DNA from: Pseudomonas fluorescens NCIMB 11764
GTDB taxonomy: Bacteria > Pseudomonadota > Gammaproteobacteria > Pseudomonadales > Pseudomonadaceae
DNA: 64,000 nt
Reading direction: 5' to 3'
NCBI RefSeq assembly: GCF_000293885.2
Contig: NZ_CP010945.1
Coordinates: 5,104,001-5,168,000, forward strand
Shown here one piece after another: positions 17,397 to 24,651 of this stretch. Positions within the stretch are counted from its first letter, which is position 1. The number at the start of each line of letters is the position of its first letter. A model generated the notes under the pieces. The model ran no database searches. It was given only the letters and a program-made list of their open reading frames with translations, and was not told the DNA's origin. The position numbers and the translations under genes are program-made.

Positions 17397-18771
17397 ATGG
17401 AACTCCAAATGACAGGAGTTCCTTGCCCTTCTTACGTATTAAGCAGGAGTAAGTAATAACAGTAACCGAATCATGGAAACACGACCTGTTGCTTCGGTCG
17501 TTTTTGCCAAAAGTTCAATGACATGCCTTTCTTTAGGATAATACTTGATCGCCACGGAGCTTCCGGCCCCCCCGGTTGCGTTAGTTGTTCCAAAACCGAC
17601 TGGGTGATCAGGTGCAATGAACTCGACGTTAACGCCCGCAACCGGAACCCCTTCCTGCGTAGTCACTTGTACCGAAGGCTGAACGCCCCACCCTGCTCCG
17701 GGAATCAATTCCGGAGCGAGTACTTCTGTCGGTGGATAAGCCATAGGTATGCCAAGATAAGTGAAGCGCATATTGTAGGTTCCAGCCTTCAACGACACTG
17801 GAGTTTCCAAAGCAGTCAAAGATGCCCCTTCCCACTCCGCTTTCACTGAAAACTCGGCATCCACGCCGAGGCACCTCAGCTCCCAAGTGGCCCCTTCTGT
17901 CGGATGGACCGTCTGAGAGACACCCGGGGCAGGTGTCATTGTCACCCCGTCAGGCGCCTCAATGCCCCAATCGAGCTTGACTTTGTTATCGGGAGCGCCG
18001 CTCTTCGGTATGAGTGTAATGGTATGCCGCCCATATCGTGTCGCATGCGCCTTATCGCCAGGTTTCAATGAATTACCATCGAACTGAACCGTAAAGTAAT
18101 CCGGCACACCGCCCTCCGACAAATGACAGACCGGAACAACGAGTTCACTGGTCATGTTGTTGCCCGCCAAACTCAGTTGAAACTTTCCGATCCCTCTTAA
18201 ACCGGTCATAGTCCAGCGGTGGGTAGTTTGCTCCTCGCCATAATCAGGTTCACTCGGCAGGCTTCCCTCTTCCAACCCTTCTACTATTCTGCACTTCAGT
18301 TTTACGGGATGTCCCGGCAGTGGACTGTCGGTTTTATACCTTAGCGTAAGGACCTGGGGTTGCAGATGCTTGAAGTCGATACCTTCTGGAGGAACAATGT
18401 TGCCACCAATCAGTACATCGGCCTCATCCGCCAAATCCGGCGACAACAGTTTGTTAGCATCAATTTTTATGTTGCCCCTCCCGAAACCATGGCCTGCGAG
18501 CTCAAAATGAAACGTACCGCTTCTATCCGAAGCCAAGGTGATCGTCCAGGAATGCAATCCGGTAAAGGTTTCCGCCGGGGGGTTGCTGGTCACGAGCGGC
18601 GACCGCCCGAGCCACAACCCGACCCCATAACCCGCAATCGGGCTGCCTGCCTTGGGGACAAGCGTCAGCGTGTGTACCCCGCCCCTGAAATAAAGTGCGC
18701 CGGGCTCCGCATCTTTTCCGTCTATCTGAACCGTTGCCTCATCCGCCAGATTGCGGGACAGCACCTTGCTG
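17397..18771. repeat. Direct repeat, copy B (near-identical to 14217-15590)
   Basis: This is the second copy of the about 1.37-kb repeat. Its left end includes a terminator variant with GGAACTCC/GGAGTTCC arms (17399-17422) and its right end fades near the 'SKVLSRNLADEATV' codons. Confidence 0.88.
17399..17422 (-). terminator. Terminator of the 659-residue island protein
   Basis: GGAACTCC (17399-17406) pairs with GGAGTTCC (17415-17422) around AAATGACA. On the minus strand it is followed by ATGTTTTATT. Compensatory changes relative to the other two copies (GAGCTC to GAACTC/GAGTTC) support conservation of the stem. Confidence 0.8.
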
Positions 18772-19418
18772 TCGGCTAGCGTTATGCCGGTGGTAAAGTC
18801 CGACCCCGTCAAATCCAGCTTGAACGTGCCGCTGTTGTTGGAAGCCACAATCGTCCACGAATGCGGCCCGGCCAAAGTGACCACCAGGTCGCCATCCTGC
18901 AATCCGCTGAGCAAGGTGGCCGTCAGTTCCAGAGGCCAGTCTTGCACGGGGCTGCCCGGCTTATAGGTCAGGGTGACGGTCTGAGGTTCGTCCCTGAACA
19001 GCACGACACCCTGGGTCGGATAAGGGGCACCGTTCACTTGAACACCGTCCACTTCGTCCAGCAGGTTGGTTGACATCACGCGGCAAGAGAGCACCCAAGG
19101 CACCTCCACTTCCTTGCTGATCAGCACCAGCGTGATTCGGCCACTGGCACCATCGCCCGGTGTAATCGCCCATGCGAATTCGCCCTCCACCCAATCGCCA
19201 AATCCCGGCGATGAAACAAGATCCAGTTCGTCATCTTCAGCCAATTCCAACCTTATCTGCTTCGCGATATCCGCTGACACCTCCACCTTTACTTGATTTG
19301 GCTGGCCGCGGAGCAAGAAAAACTCCTCCCCTTCCTGGAACTCCTGGCCGTTGATAAATAACCTGGCGTTATCCCAGAAGCGTTGTAACGTTGATCCGGC
19401 GTGGCGTTCGAAGGTCAT
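17439..19418 (-). CDS. Large Ig-like repeat protein of unknown function (659 aa)
   Basis: This is a paralogue of the 855-residue protein without its first two domains. It starts directly with the signature module (about 12-125: 'FWDNARLFINGQEFQEGEEFFLLRGQPNQVKVEV...FAWAITPGDGASGRITLVL'). The same 105-residue repeats follow (DEVDGVQVNG, DEATVQIDG, DEADVLIGG, DYFTVQFDG) and the same C-terminal Ig strand region 'VQVTTQEGVPVAGVNVEFIAPDHPVGFGTTNATGGAGSS'. The last 440 or so residues are almost identical to the neighbour. No signal peptide or transmembrane segment is visible. The promoter palindrome is 74 bp upstream. Function is unknown; the two copies may be exchanging sequence by gene conversion. 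Confidence 0.75.
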   Translation of the reverse strand: MTFERHAGSTLQRFWDNARLFINGQEFQEGEEFFLLRGQPNQVKVEVSADIAKQIRLELAEDDELDLVSSPGFGDWVEGEFAWAITPGDGASGRITLVLISKEVEVPWVLSCRVMSTNLLDEVDGVQVNGAPYPTQGVVLFRDEPQTVTLTYKPGSPVQDWPLELTATLLSGLQDGDLVVTLAGPHSWTIVASNNSGTFKLDLTGSDFTTGITLADSKVLSRNLADEATVQIDGKDAEPGALYFRGGVHTLTLVPKAGSPIAGYGVGLWLGRSPLVTSNPPAETFTGLHSWTITLASDRSGTFHFELAGHGFGRGNIKIDANKLLSPDLADEADVLIGGNIVPPEGIDFKHLQPQVLTLRYKTDSPLPGHPVKLKCRIVEGLEEGSLPSEPDYGEEQTTHRWTMTGLRGIGKFQLSLAGNNMTSELVVPVCHLSEGGVPDYFTVQFDGNSLKPGDKAHATRYGRHTITLIPKSGAPDNKVKLDWGIEAPDGVTMTPAPGVSQTVHPTEGATWELRCLGVDAEFSVKAEWEGASLTALETPVSLKAGTYNMRFTYLGIPMAYPPTEVLAPELIPGAGWGVQPSVQVTTQEGVPVAGVNVEFIAPDHPVGFGTTNATGGAGSSVAIKYYPKERHVIELLAKTTEATGRVSMIRLLLLLTPA

Positions 19419-19463
19419 GGCGTTATCCCGTTAGTCAGCAGTCGCATTAAAAAAGACTGCTCG

Positions 19464-19509
19464 ACTATCGGAAAAAATGCAGGTTTATGGAACTGTCATA
19501 TTTGACAGT
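19464..19509 (-). promoter_or_regulatory. Island promoter 3: perfect palindrome plus -10-like box
   Basis: The perfect palindrome ACTGTCA-TATT-TGACAGT (19492-19509) lies 22 bp from ACTATC (GATAGT on the minus strand), 74 bp before the start of the 659-residue protein. Confidence 0.87.
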
Positions 19510-19669
19510 AAAGTTAGATCAAATCGCGATTAATGCACGATTTGACGAGAGTATCGGTGCCATAAAATAGATTGCGTTACTCGTTTTATAGAATGAGCAA
19601 AAGACAACCTTGGCTGCCTTTTTTTTCAAGCGACGGGTAATGATTCAAAATTCGCGAAGCAAAAATTGT

Positions 19670-19741
19670 TTATCGTCTGGACAAATCAGCAAGCCATGAG
19701 TTACAGCGTGTGCTGATTTCACCTGACTTGTGATGACTCAT
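19670..19741 (-). pseudogene. Remnant island gene: 23-codon frame behind a full promoter
   Basis: The fourth palindromic promoter (19818-19835) is followed, at the same distance as in its siblings, by GAGG, seven bases and an ATG at 19741. The frame encodes only 23 residues (MSHHKSGEIS..WLADLSRR) before TAA. About 250 bp of non-coding sequence follow to the next promoter. The 'NSWLADL' word faintly recalls the 'W.DA.L' signature. I read this as a gene slot whose coding part has been lost. A true small peptide is the alternative. Confidence 0.5.
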
Positions 19742-19789
19742 AGCACCGCCTCGACATCCAGGGTGGCATTAAGAAATACCGACCACTCA

Positions 19790-19835
19790 ACTATCGAGAC
19801 AGTGCATGAATTATGGAACTGTCAGAGTTGACAGT
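19790..19835 (-). promoter_or_regulatory. Island promoter 4: perfect palindrome in front of an empty slot
   Basis: ACTGTCA-GAGT-TGACAGT (19818-19835) lies 22 bp from ACTATC (GATAGT on the minus strand). Flanking sequence (ATTATGGA, CATTAAGAAA) matches promoter 3, so the two are duplicates, but no full-length gene follows. The rest of the 19419-19887 gap shows nothing else. Confidence 0.82.
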
Positions 19836-19887
19836 TCGGCTAGAACCAATTGCGATCAAAAGCCAATTTTTCATAAACAACACGCCG

Positions 19888-20109
19888 CTACTGAGTCACA
19901 CACCGAGTCAACGTAGTCACTCGTGTGACCTCACCCTCCGCCCTTACATCACCCAGTACATCGGTTTTTTCGGACGTTTCACACGTGCGTTGAGGCATCG
20001 GAGGTGGAGCGGCGGGCGGCGGTGGGGGAGGACTGGCACAACCGCCGAGTATCGTTATGCAAAAGGCGAGCGACAATGACGCAAACGTGCATTTCCCAAG
20101 ACTGTTCAT
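19888..20109 (-). CDS. Small proline-rich lipoprotein
   Basis: The 73-residue frame from the ATG at 20109 (MNSLGKCTFASLSLAF) has a lipoprotein signal peptide ending in the lipobox 'ILGGC', then 'ASPPPPPPAAPPPMPQRTCETSEKTDVLGDVRAEGEVTRVTTLTRCVTQ'. Acylation of the Cys and a short extended Pro segment are expected. The two other cysteines could form a disulfide. The function is not known. It lies in the island between the empty slot and the DUF1652 gene on the same strand. An in-frame start at 20160 would place residues before the signal peptide and is rejected. Confidence 0.68.
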   Translation of the reverse strand: MNSLGKCTFASLSLAFCITILGGCASPPPPPPAAPPPMPQRTCETSEKTDVLGDVRAEGEVTRVTTLTRCVTQ

Positions 20110-20265
20110 AAACTGACCCGCGATAAGTGATCGACATATTCCGCGACAAACAGCAAACACTACAAAAGTGTGGACCGGTCACGGCAAACAAACGTTCACT
20201 TTTCTTATAGGCGGCATGGTTGAGATCGCTTGGCTTTTTCATAGCAAGGATCTAACCGGCACGCG

Positions 20266-20514
20266 CTATCGGACAGGGTCGGGGCGATGCAGCGTGTTGC
20301 TCTCAAGTTCATAACGCAGTTCTTCAATCAGTGCCTCTACCGCTTCCAGAGTCGCAAGCGGGACCCTCAAGCCACTGACTACCAGGTCAACCTGCCCGGA
20401 AACCGGGTGATAGAGTTTCACCGTCAACGAGTGATCCCCCGTCAGCGTGCACTCACAAGCCAGCGGCGAAAAACTGCGCTCCAGTTGCAGACGTAATTGC
20501 GCCAGGGAAATCAT
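20266..20514 (-). CDS. DUF1652-domain protein
   Basis: The protein has 82 residues and begins 'MISLAQLRLQLERSFSPLACECTLTGDHSLTVKLYHPVSGQVDLVVSGL', then 'ALIEELRYELE', which is the DUF1652 pattern typical of small proteins restricted to Pseudomonas. The start is supported by AAGGTGAATT. The role of the family is unknown to me. It lies between the lipoprotein gene and the PAS-LuxR gene, all on the minus strand, with about 180 bp to the latter's stop. Confidence 0.87.
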   Translation of the reverse strand: MISLAQLRLQLERSFSPLACECTLTGDHSLTVKLYHPVSGQVDLVVSGLRVPLATLEAVEALIEELRYELESNTLHRPDPVR

Positions 20515-20691
20515 TGCAATTCACCTTGGCGGCGGCGCATCAAACAGTGCGCTGTGAACGTGACCATGTGACGGTTCCTTTTCATGTATCGAAGGGGTTC
20601 GCGAAGACTCGTATCGCACCCTTACAGCTTAAGAACCGCCAAGCCCGGTCAGAACATCCATTTGCACTGGCTAATCTAGTGCAATTGCACC

Positions 20692-22188
20692 TTACCTTTG
20701 CCGCTTCGGTCGGCGTTCGCTGGAGAACAATCCGCGCTCGCGCGCCCAGACAATCGCTTCACTGCGACTGTGCACGTCCAGCTTGGAATACACCGTCGAA
20801 ACATGGTTGCGCACGGTGTTGGGGGCCAGTTTCAGGCGCGCTGCGATTTCCTTGTCAGCCAGGCCTTCGCAGATCAGGCCAAGCACATCGCGTTCACGGG
20901 CGGTGAGGTCAGTGAAGGAGACGCTGGGCAATTTCGGCGAGTTGACGCTTTTCACGTTGGCCAGTTTTTCGATCAGCGTACGGCTGAACCAGGACGCGTC
21001 TTTCATCACCTCTTCAATCGCGGCCACCAATTCCAGCTCGGTGCGTTTGCGTTCGGTGATGTTCATCAACACCAGCAGGTAGCAAGGGCTGTCCTGAATG
21101 TTCACGGTGTCGGCGGAAATCGCGCAATCGATCAGTTCGGTATCTTTTTTACGTACGCTGACATCGATGCGATCCAGGCTGCCGGTTTTCTCCAGTGCCG
21201 CAAACAGACGAGTGCGTGCGCCGGTGTCATGGATGAAATCGATCTCGGCGATGGTCTTGCCGAGCACTTCTTCACTCGGATAAGCGAGGGTTTCGAGGAA
21301 CGCCTCGTTGACGTCCAGCACCACTTGATCACTGGCGTTGCACACCAGGATCGGCACCGGTGTCAGGCGGAAAGCCTTGGCAAACCGTTCCTCGCTCTGG
21401 CGAAGGGCAACCTCGGCCTTATGCCGGGGTTCCATGTCGACGAAGGAAAACAACATGCATTCTTCGTCGTTGAGCTCAAGCGGCTGGCCCGCGACGATCA
21501 CCTGCTTGCTGCCGCCTTCAGGCAATTTCAGCTCGGCCTGCATCTGGGGAATAGTGGCGTGTTCACGCAAGCGCTCGATTGCCAGGTCTTTCTTTTCGGC
21601 GCCTTCAAGAATGTCCAGCTCATAGGTCGACACACCGATGACCTGATCGCGGCTGTAGCCGGTCATTTCAAGGAAGCCGGCATTGACCTTGATGTAGCGC
21701 AGATCGCTGAGGCGGCAAATCACCGCCGGGGCCGGGTTGGCATTGAAGGTCTTTTCGAAACGCTGCTCGGCGCTGGCCCACTCGGTGACATCGTCCATGA
21801 TCAGCACCAGCAACTCCGGTTCGCCGCCGCTGTCGGTCAGGACCAGGCTGCGTACGTTGTGGACCCAGGTACGCGCTTCATCGTCGAGCGGAGTCACTTC
21901 CACCAATACATCGCTGAACGTATCACCACGGGCCACGCGATTGATCGGGTAGTTGTCGGCCGGCACCGGATGATTGTTGCGATAACGCAAGGCGAAGCGT
22001 TTCGCGTACTCCTTGGCATTGGCGCCCAGTTCGCTGATCCGTCTGACACCGTGCATGGTCAGCGCGGCTTCATTGGCCCAGAGGAGGGTCTGATCGAGCT
22101 CCAGCAGGATCACGCCGTCGGACAGACCGGCGATGATCTGCTGCAATTGACGGCGATTGGTTTCAGTGGTCAGGACGTCTTGGCTCAT
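20692..22188 (-). CDS. PAS-domain LuxR-type transcriptional regulator
   Basis: This 498-residue cytoplasmic protein has three PAS domains: about 12-130 ('IIAGLSDGVILLELDQTLLWANEAAL'), about 145-260 ('FNANPAPAVICRLSDLRYIKVNAGFLEMTGYSRDQVIG') and about 270-385 ('FRLTPVPILVCNASDQVVLDVNEAFLETLAYPSEEVLG', ending 'LVLMNITERKRTE'). The C-terminal GerE/LuxR helix-turn-helix is about 425-490 ('LTARERDVLGLICEGLADKEIAARLKLAPNTVRNHVSTVYSKLDVHSRSEAIVWAR'). There is no receiver or kinase domain, so it probably senses a small molecule, light or redox through PAS. It lies inside the palindrome-promoter island and is the obvious candidate to bind those sites, but this is inference. Confidence 0.88.
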   Translation of the reverse strand: MSQDVLTTETNRRQLQQIIAGLSDGVILLELDQTLLWANEAALTMHGVRRISELGANAKEYAKRFALRYRNNHPVPADNYPINRVARGDTFSDVLVEVTPLDDEARTWVHNVRSLVLTDSGGEPELLVLIMDDVTEWASAEQRFEKTFNANPAPAVICRLSDLRYIKVNAGFLEMTGYSRDQVIGVSTYELDILEGAEKKDLAIERLREHATIPQMQAELKLPEGGSKQVIVAGQPLELNDEECMLFSFVDMEPRHKAEVALRQSEERFAKAFRLTPVPILVCNASDQVVLDVNEAFLETLAYPSEEVLGKTIAEIDFIHDTGARTRLFAALEKTGSLDRIDVSVRKKDTELIDCAISADTVNIQDSPCYLLVLMNITERKRTELELVAAIEEVMKDASWFSRTLIEKLANVKSVNSPKLPSVSFTDLTARERDVLGLICEGLADKEIAARLKLAPNTVRNHVSTVYSKLDVHSRSEAIVWARERGLFSSERRPKRQR

Positions 22189-22208
22189 TGGATCTCCACA
22201 ATCGCGGG

Positions 22209-22229
22209 AGCGCCAACGTGCGGCGCTCT
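22209..22229. terminator. Possible hairpin between the island gene and the PAS-LuxR gene
   Basis: GAGCGCC (22209-22215) pairs with GGCGCTC (22223-22229) across a 7-nt loop. There is no T run, so terminator function is doubtful. Confidence 0.4.
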
Positions 22230-22271
22230 GTGAAGATTACGACCTCAGGGGTTTGTGATCGTGCGTTACTT

Positions 22272-23042
22272 CTACTCCTTGGCTGAATCTGTGGAACTCT
22301 CAATTGCTTCTGAATGCTCCAACTTGCCAGATACGGTTTCAGTCATGACATCTGCTGTGGGCGAAAAGTCAAAACTAGTAGCTAACGGCACACCTTCAGC
22401 CTCAAACCGTGCGGTTACCGGCACTACTTTATCGAATTTATCGAAACTAAAATTCCACTTCAATTCTAAGTGCCCCATCGTCTGAGGCTCGGCAGGCGTA
22501 ACATCGGGAACTCCATGCTCCCCCGTCAATGTCATTGTTATTTTTTTACCAAACAATCTGTTCCCAACGGGCCAAAGCTGGATGCCATTTCGGTAGTCAG
22601 TTTGAGTAAGGCGCAAAATACCCTTATGAGCAAAAAATCCATTATTGGTCGGCGTAAAAACGTAAAACCTTGAACTTGAATACCAAGGGTGATCGGCCGC
22701 ATAGGATTCGCAGTGAAATGCCAACGTTTGATTAAAGTCCCGGCTGTACAGTACCAAAGTGAAACGCTCTTCCGTACTTCCAGGTGTTATCGTCCACTTT
22801 AACTTACCAGCCACCGGTTTCACCCACGTATCGGTACCCGGCTCTAAATAGATGGGTTGTCCATCAGAGACTACCCCCAGACGAAACGCCCCCAACGAGC
22901 CGGGCATATTAATGCTCAACTTATTTGCGAAAGAACTTTGCAGCAGCAGAGGCGCGCCACGCGTTAGTCTGTTCTGGTTGATCTCCATGAATAGATTATC
23001 GTACGGGTCATTTCTTGATTCAGCATCTACGACAGTTCCCAT
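22272..23042 (-). CDS. Divergent island protein of unknown function (256 aa)
   Basis: From the ATG at 23042 (MGTVVDAESRNDPYDN), supported by GAGGGAG, the protein has 256 residues with no signal peptide or membrane segment. The first half follows the island signature at low identity: 'PYDNLFMEINQNRLTRGAPLLLQSSFANKLSINM', then 'LKWTITPGSTEERFTLVLYSRDF' against 'F.WTITPGDG.SG..TLVL.S' in the large proteins. The second half has an Ig-like strand pattern 'KKITMTLTGEHGVPDVTPAEPQTMGHLELKWNFSFD'. Base composition is lower in GC than the surroundings. It has its own palindromic promoter 76 bp upstream, which supports membership of the same regulon. The function is unknown. Confidence 0.75.
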   Translation of the reverse strand: MGTVVDAESRNDPYDNLFMEINQNRLTRGAPLLLQSSFANKLSINMPGSLGAFRLGVVSDGQPIYLEPGTDTWVKPVAGKLKWTITPGSTEERFTLVLYSRDFNQTLAFHCESYAADHPWYSSSRFYVFTPTNNGFFAHKGILRLTQTDYRNGIQLWPVGNRLFGKKITMTLTGEHGVPDVTPAEPQTMGHLELKWNFSFDKFDKVVPVTARFEAEGVPLATSFDFSPTADVMTETVSGKLEHSEAIESSTDSAKE

Positions 23043-23089
23043 AATGCAATCTCCCTCTAATTGATTCACACACCAGCCTATGCGCGACT

Positions 23090-23135
23090 ACTATTAGAGA
23101 AAATAAACTACAGCGCCACTGTCAAATATGACAGT
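23090..23135 (-). promoter_or_regulatory. Island promoter 5: perfect palindrome plus -10-like box
   Basis: ACTGTCA-AATA-TGACAGT (23118-23135) lies 22 bp from ACTATT (AATAGT on the minus strand), 76 bp before the ATG at 23042. It is the fifth copy and drives the most diverged family member, so the site is conserved better than the gene. Confidence 0.87.
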
Positions 23136-23196
23136 TGCTTAGAATCAAATTCGAATAAACAGCCTTTTTAATAGCCAAAATAGAATCACAACACCT

Positions 23197-23300
23197 TCGT
23201 CGTAGCGAAGCTTGCTCACGAAGAGTCCATCATATGCAACATCTTCGCCGCCTGATCCGACGTCTTCGCGAGCAAGCTCGGCTCCTGCAGGGGTTGCGTG
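23197..23300. repeat. REP pair (diverged)
   Basis: 'GTAGCGAAGCTTGCTCACGAAGAG' and, inverted, 'TCTTCGCGAGCAAGCTCGGCTCC' flank about 40 bp. It lies just after the amidohydrolase stop codon. Confidence 0.7.
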
Positions 23301-23326
23301 CACCTGAAAACACGAACGTCGGATCT

Positions 23327-24610
23327 TCATGCCGCGATTTGCCCTCCGGCAATCGCCGCCGACGCCGCCAGCATCGCCCGTAACAACACCGCACACCCTG
23401 CCGCCAGGTCGTCCGGTGCGGCGTTTTCGATTTCGTTGTGGCTGATACCACCCTCGCACGGTACGAAGATCATCCCGGCCGGGCCGAGTTCGGCGAGGAA
23501 GATGGCGTCGTGCCCTGCTCCGCTGACGATATCCATGTGCGACAAGCCAAGCCCTTGGGCCGCGCCGCGTACCGCTTCGACGCAGCCTTTGTCGAAGTAC
23601 AGCGGCGGGAAGTCGGCGGTCGGTGTCAGTTCGAAGGTCAGGCCGTGCTCTTCGCAGGTGGCTTCGATCACTTCGCGGACTTCGGCGATCATCGAATCCA
23701 GGCGTGCCGGTTCCAGATGCCGGAAATCCAGGGTCATGCGCACTTCGCCGGGGATGACGTTGCGCGAGCCAGGATAGGCTTGCAGGCAACCGACAGTGCC
23801 GCAGGCGTGGGGTTGATGGCCGAGGGCGGCGCGATTGACGGCGCCGACAATGACGGACGCACCGACCAATGCGTCTTTGCGCAGGTGCATCGGGGTGGGT
23901 CCGGCGTGGGCTTCGACGCCGCGCAGTTTCAGGTCGAACCATTTCTGGCCGAGGGCGCCCATGACCACGCCGATGGTTTTGCGTTCGTCCTCAAGGATCG
24001 GCCCCTGTTCGATGTGGGCTTCGAAATAGGCGCCGACGGCGTGACCGCTGACCTTGCGCGAGCCGGCATAGCCAATCGCGTTCAGTGCTTCGCCGACGGT
24101 AATGCCTTCGGCGTCGACCTTGGCCAGCGTTTCTTCAAGGGTGAATTTTTCCGCGAACACGCCGGAGCCCATCATGCACGGGGCGAAACGCGAGCCTTCC
24201 TCGTTGGTCCAGACCACCACCTCCAGCGGCGCTTCGGTTTCCACGCCGAGGTCGTTGAGCGTACGCAAGACTTCGACGCCGGCGAGCACACCGAAGCAGC
24301 CGTCGAACTTGCCGCCGGTGGGTTGAGTGTCGATATGACTGCCGGTCATCACCGGTGGCAGGTTGGGATTGCGCCCGGGGCGCCTGGCGAAGATGTTGCC
24401 GACGGCGTCGATACTGACGGTGCAGCCGGCCTCCTCGCACCACTTGACGAAGATGTCCCGGGCCTGGCGGTCGAGGTCGGTCAGGGCCAGGCGACAGACG
24501 CCGCCCTTGACTGTGGCGCCGAGTCTGGCCAGGTCCATGAGCGACTGCCACAGGCGGTCGCGGTTGATGTGCTGATGGGTGGATTGCAGAACGTCTACGG
24601 CCGCGTTCAT
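23327..24610 (-). CDS. Zn-dependent N-carbamoyl-beta-alanine amidohydrolase (ureidopropionase-type)
   Basis: This cytoplasmic M20-family enzyme hydrolyses N-carbamoyl-beta-alanine to beta-alanine, CO2 and ammonia, the last step of reductive uracil breakdown. The protein is 427 residues, begins after CTGAGGAGATCACC, and has the dinuclear metal motifs 'TGSHIDTQPTGGKFDGCFGVLAG' and 'WTNEEGSRFAPCMMGSGVF', 'AHIEQGP', and 'SGAGHDAIFLA' towards the C-terminus. Neighbours are an NCS1 transporter, dihydropyrimidinase and PreTA, which set the substrate; hydantoin-derived carbamoyl amino acids are the alternative. It lies 41 bp downstream of the transporter gene in the same unit. Confidence 0.92.
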   Translation of the reverse strand: MNAAVDVLQSTHQHINRDRLWQSLMDLARLGATVKGGVCRLALTDLDRQARDIFVKWCEEAGCTVSIDAVGNIFARRPGRNPNLPPVMTGSHIDTQPTGGKFDGCFGVLAGVEVLRTLNDLGVETEAPLEVVVWTNEEGSRFAPCMMGSGVFAEKFTLEETLAKVDAEGITVGEALNAIGYAGSRKVSGHAVGAYFEAHIEQGPILEDERKTIGVVMGALGQKWFDLKLRGVEAHAGPTPMHLRKDALVGASVIVGAVNRAALGHQPHACGTVGCLQAYPGSRNVIPGEVRMTLDFRHLEPARLDSMIAEVREVIEATCEEHGLTFELTPTADFPPLYFDKGCVEAVRGAAQGLGLSHMDIVSGAGHDAIFLAELGPAGMIFVPCEGGISHNEIENAAPDDLAAGCAVLLRAMLAASAAIAGGQIAA

Positions 24611-24651
24611 GGTGATCTCCTCAGGAAGTTGTCATAGGTGTATGCCTGTAC

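Noticed and set aside
19979..20242. 87-codon minus-strand frame overlapping the small lipoprotein gene
   Set aside because: The alternative frame has a clean lipobox and better composition. This one has no RBS or domain.
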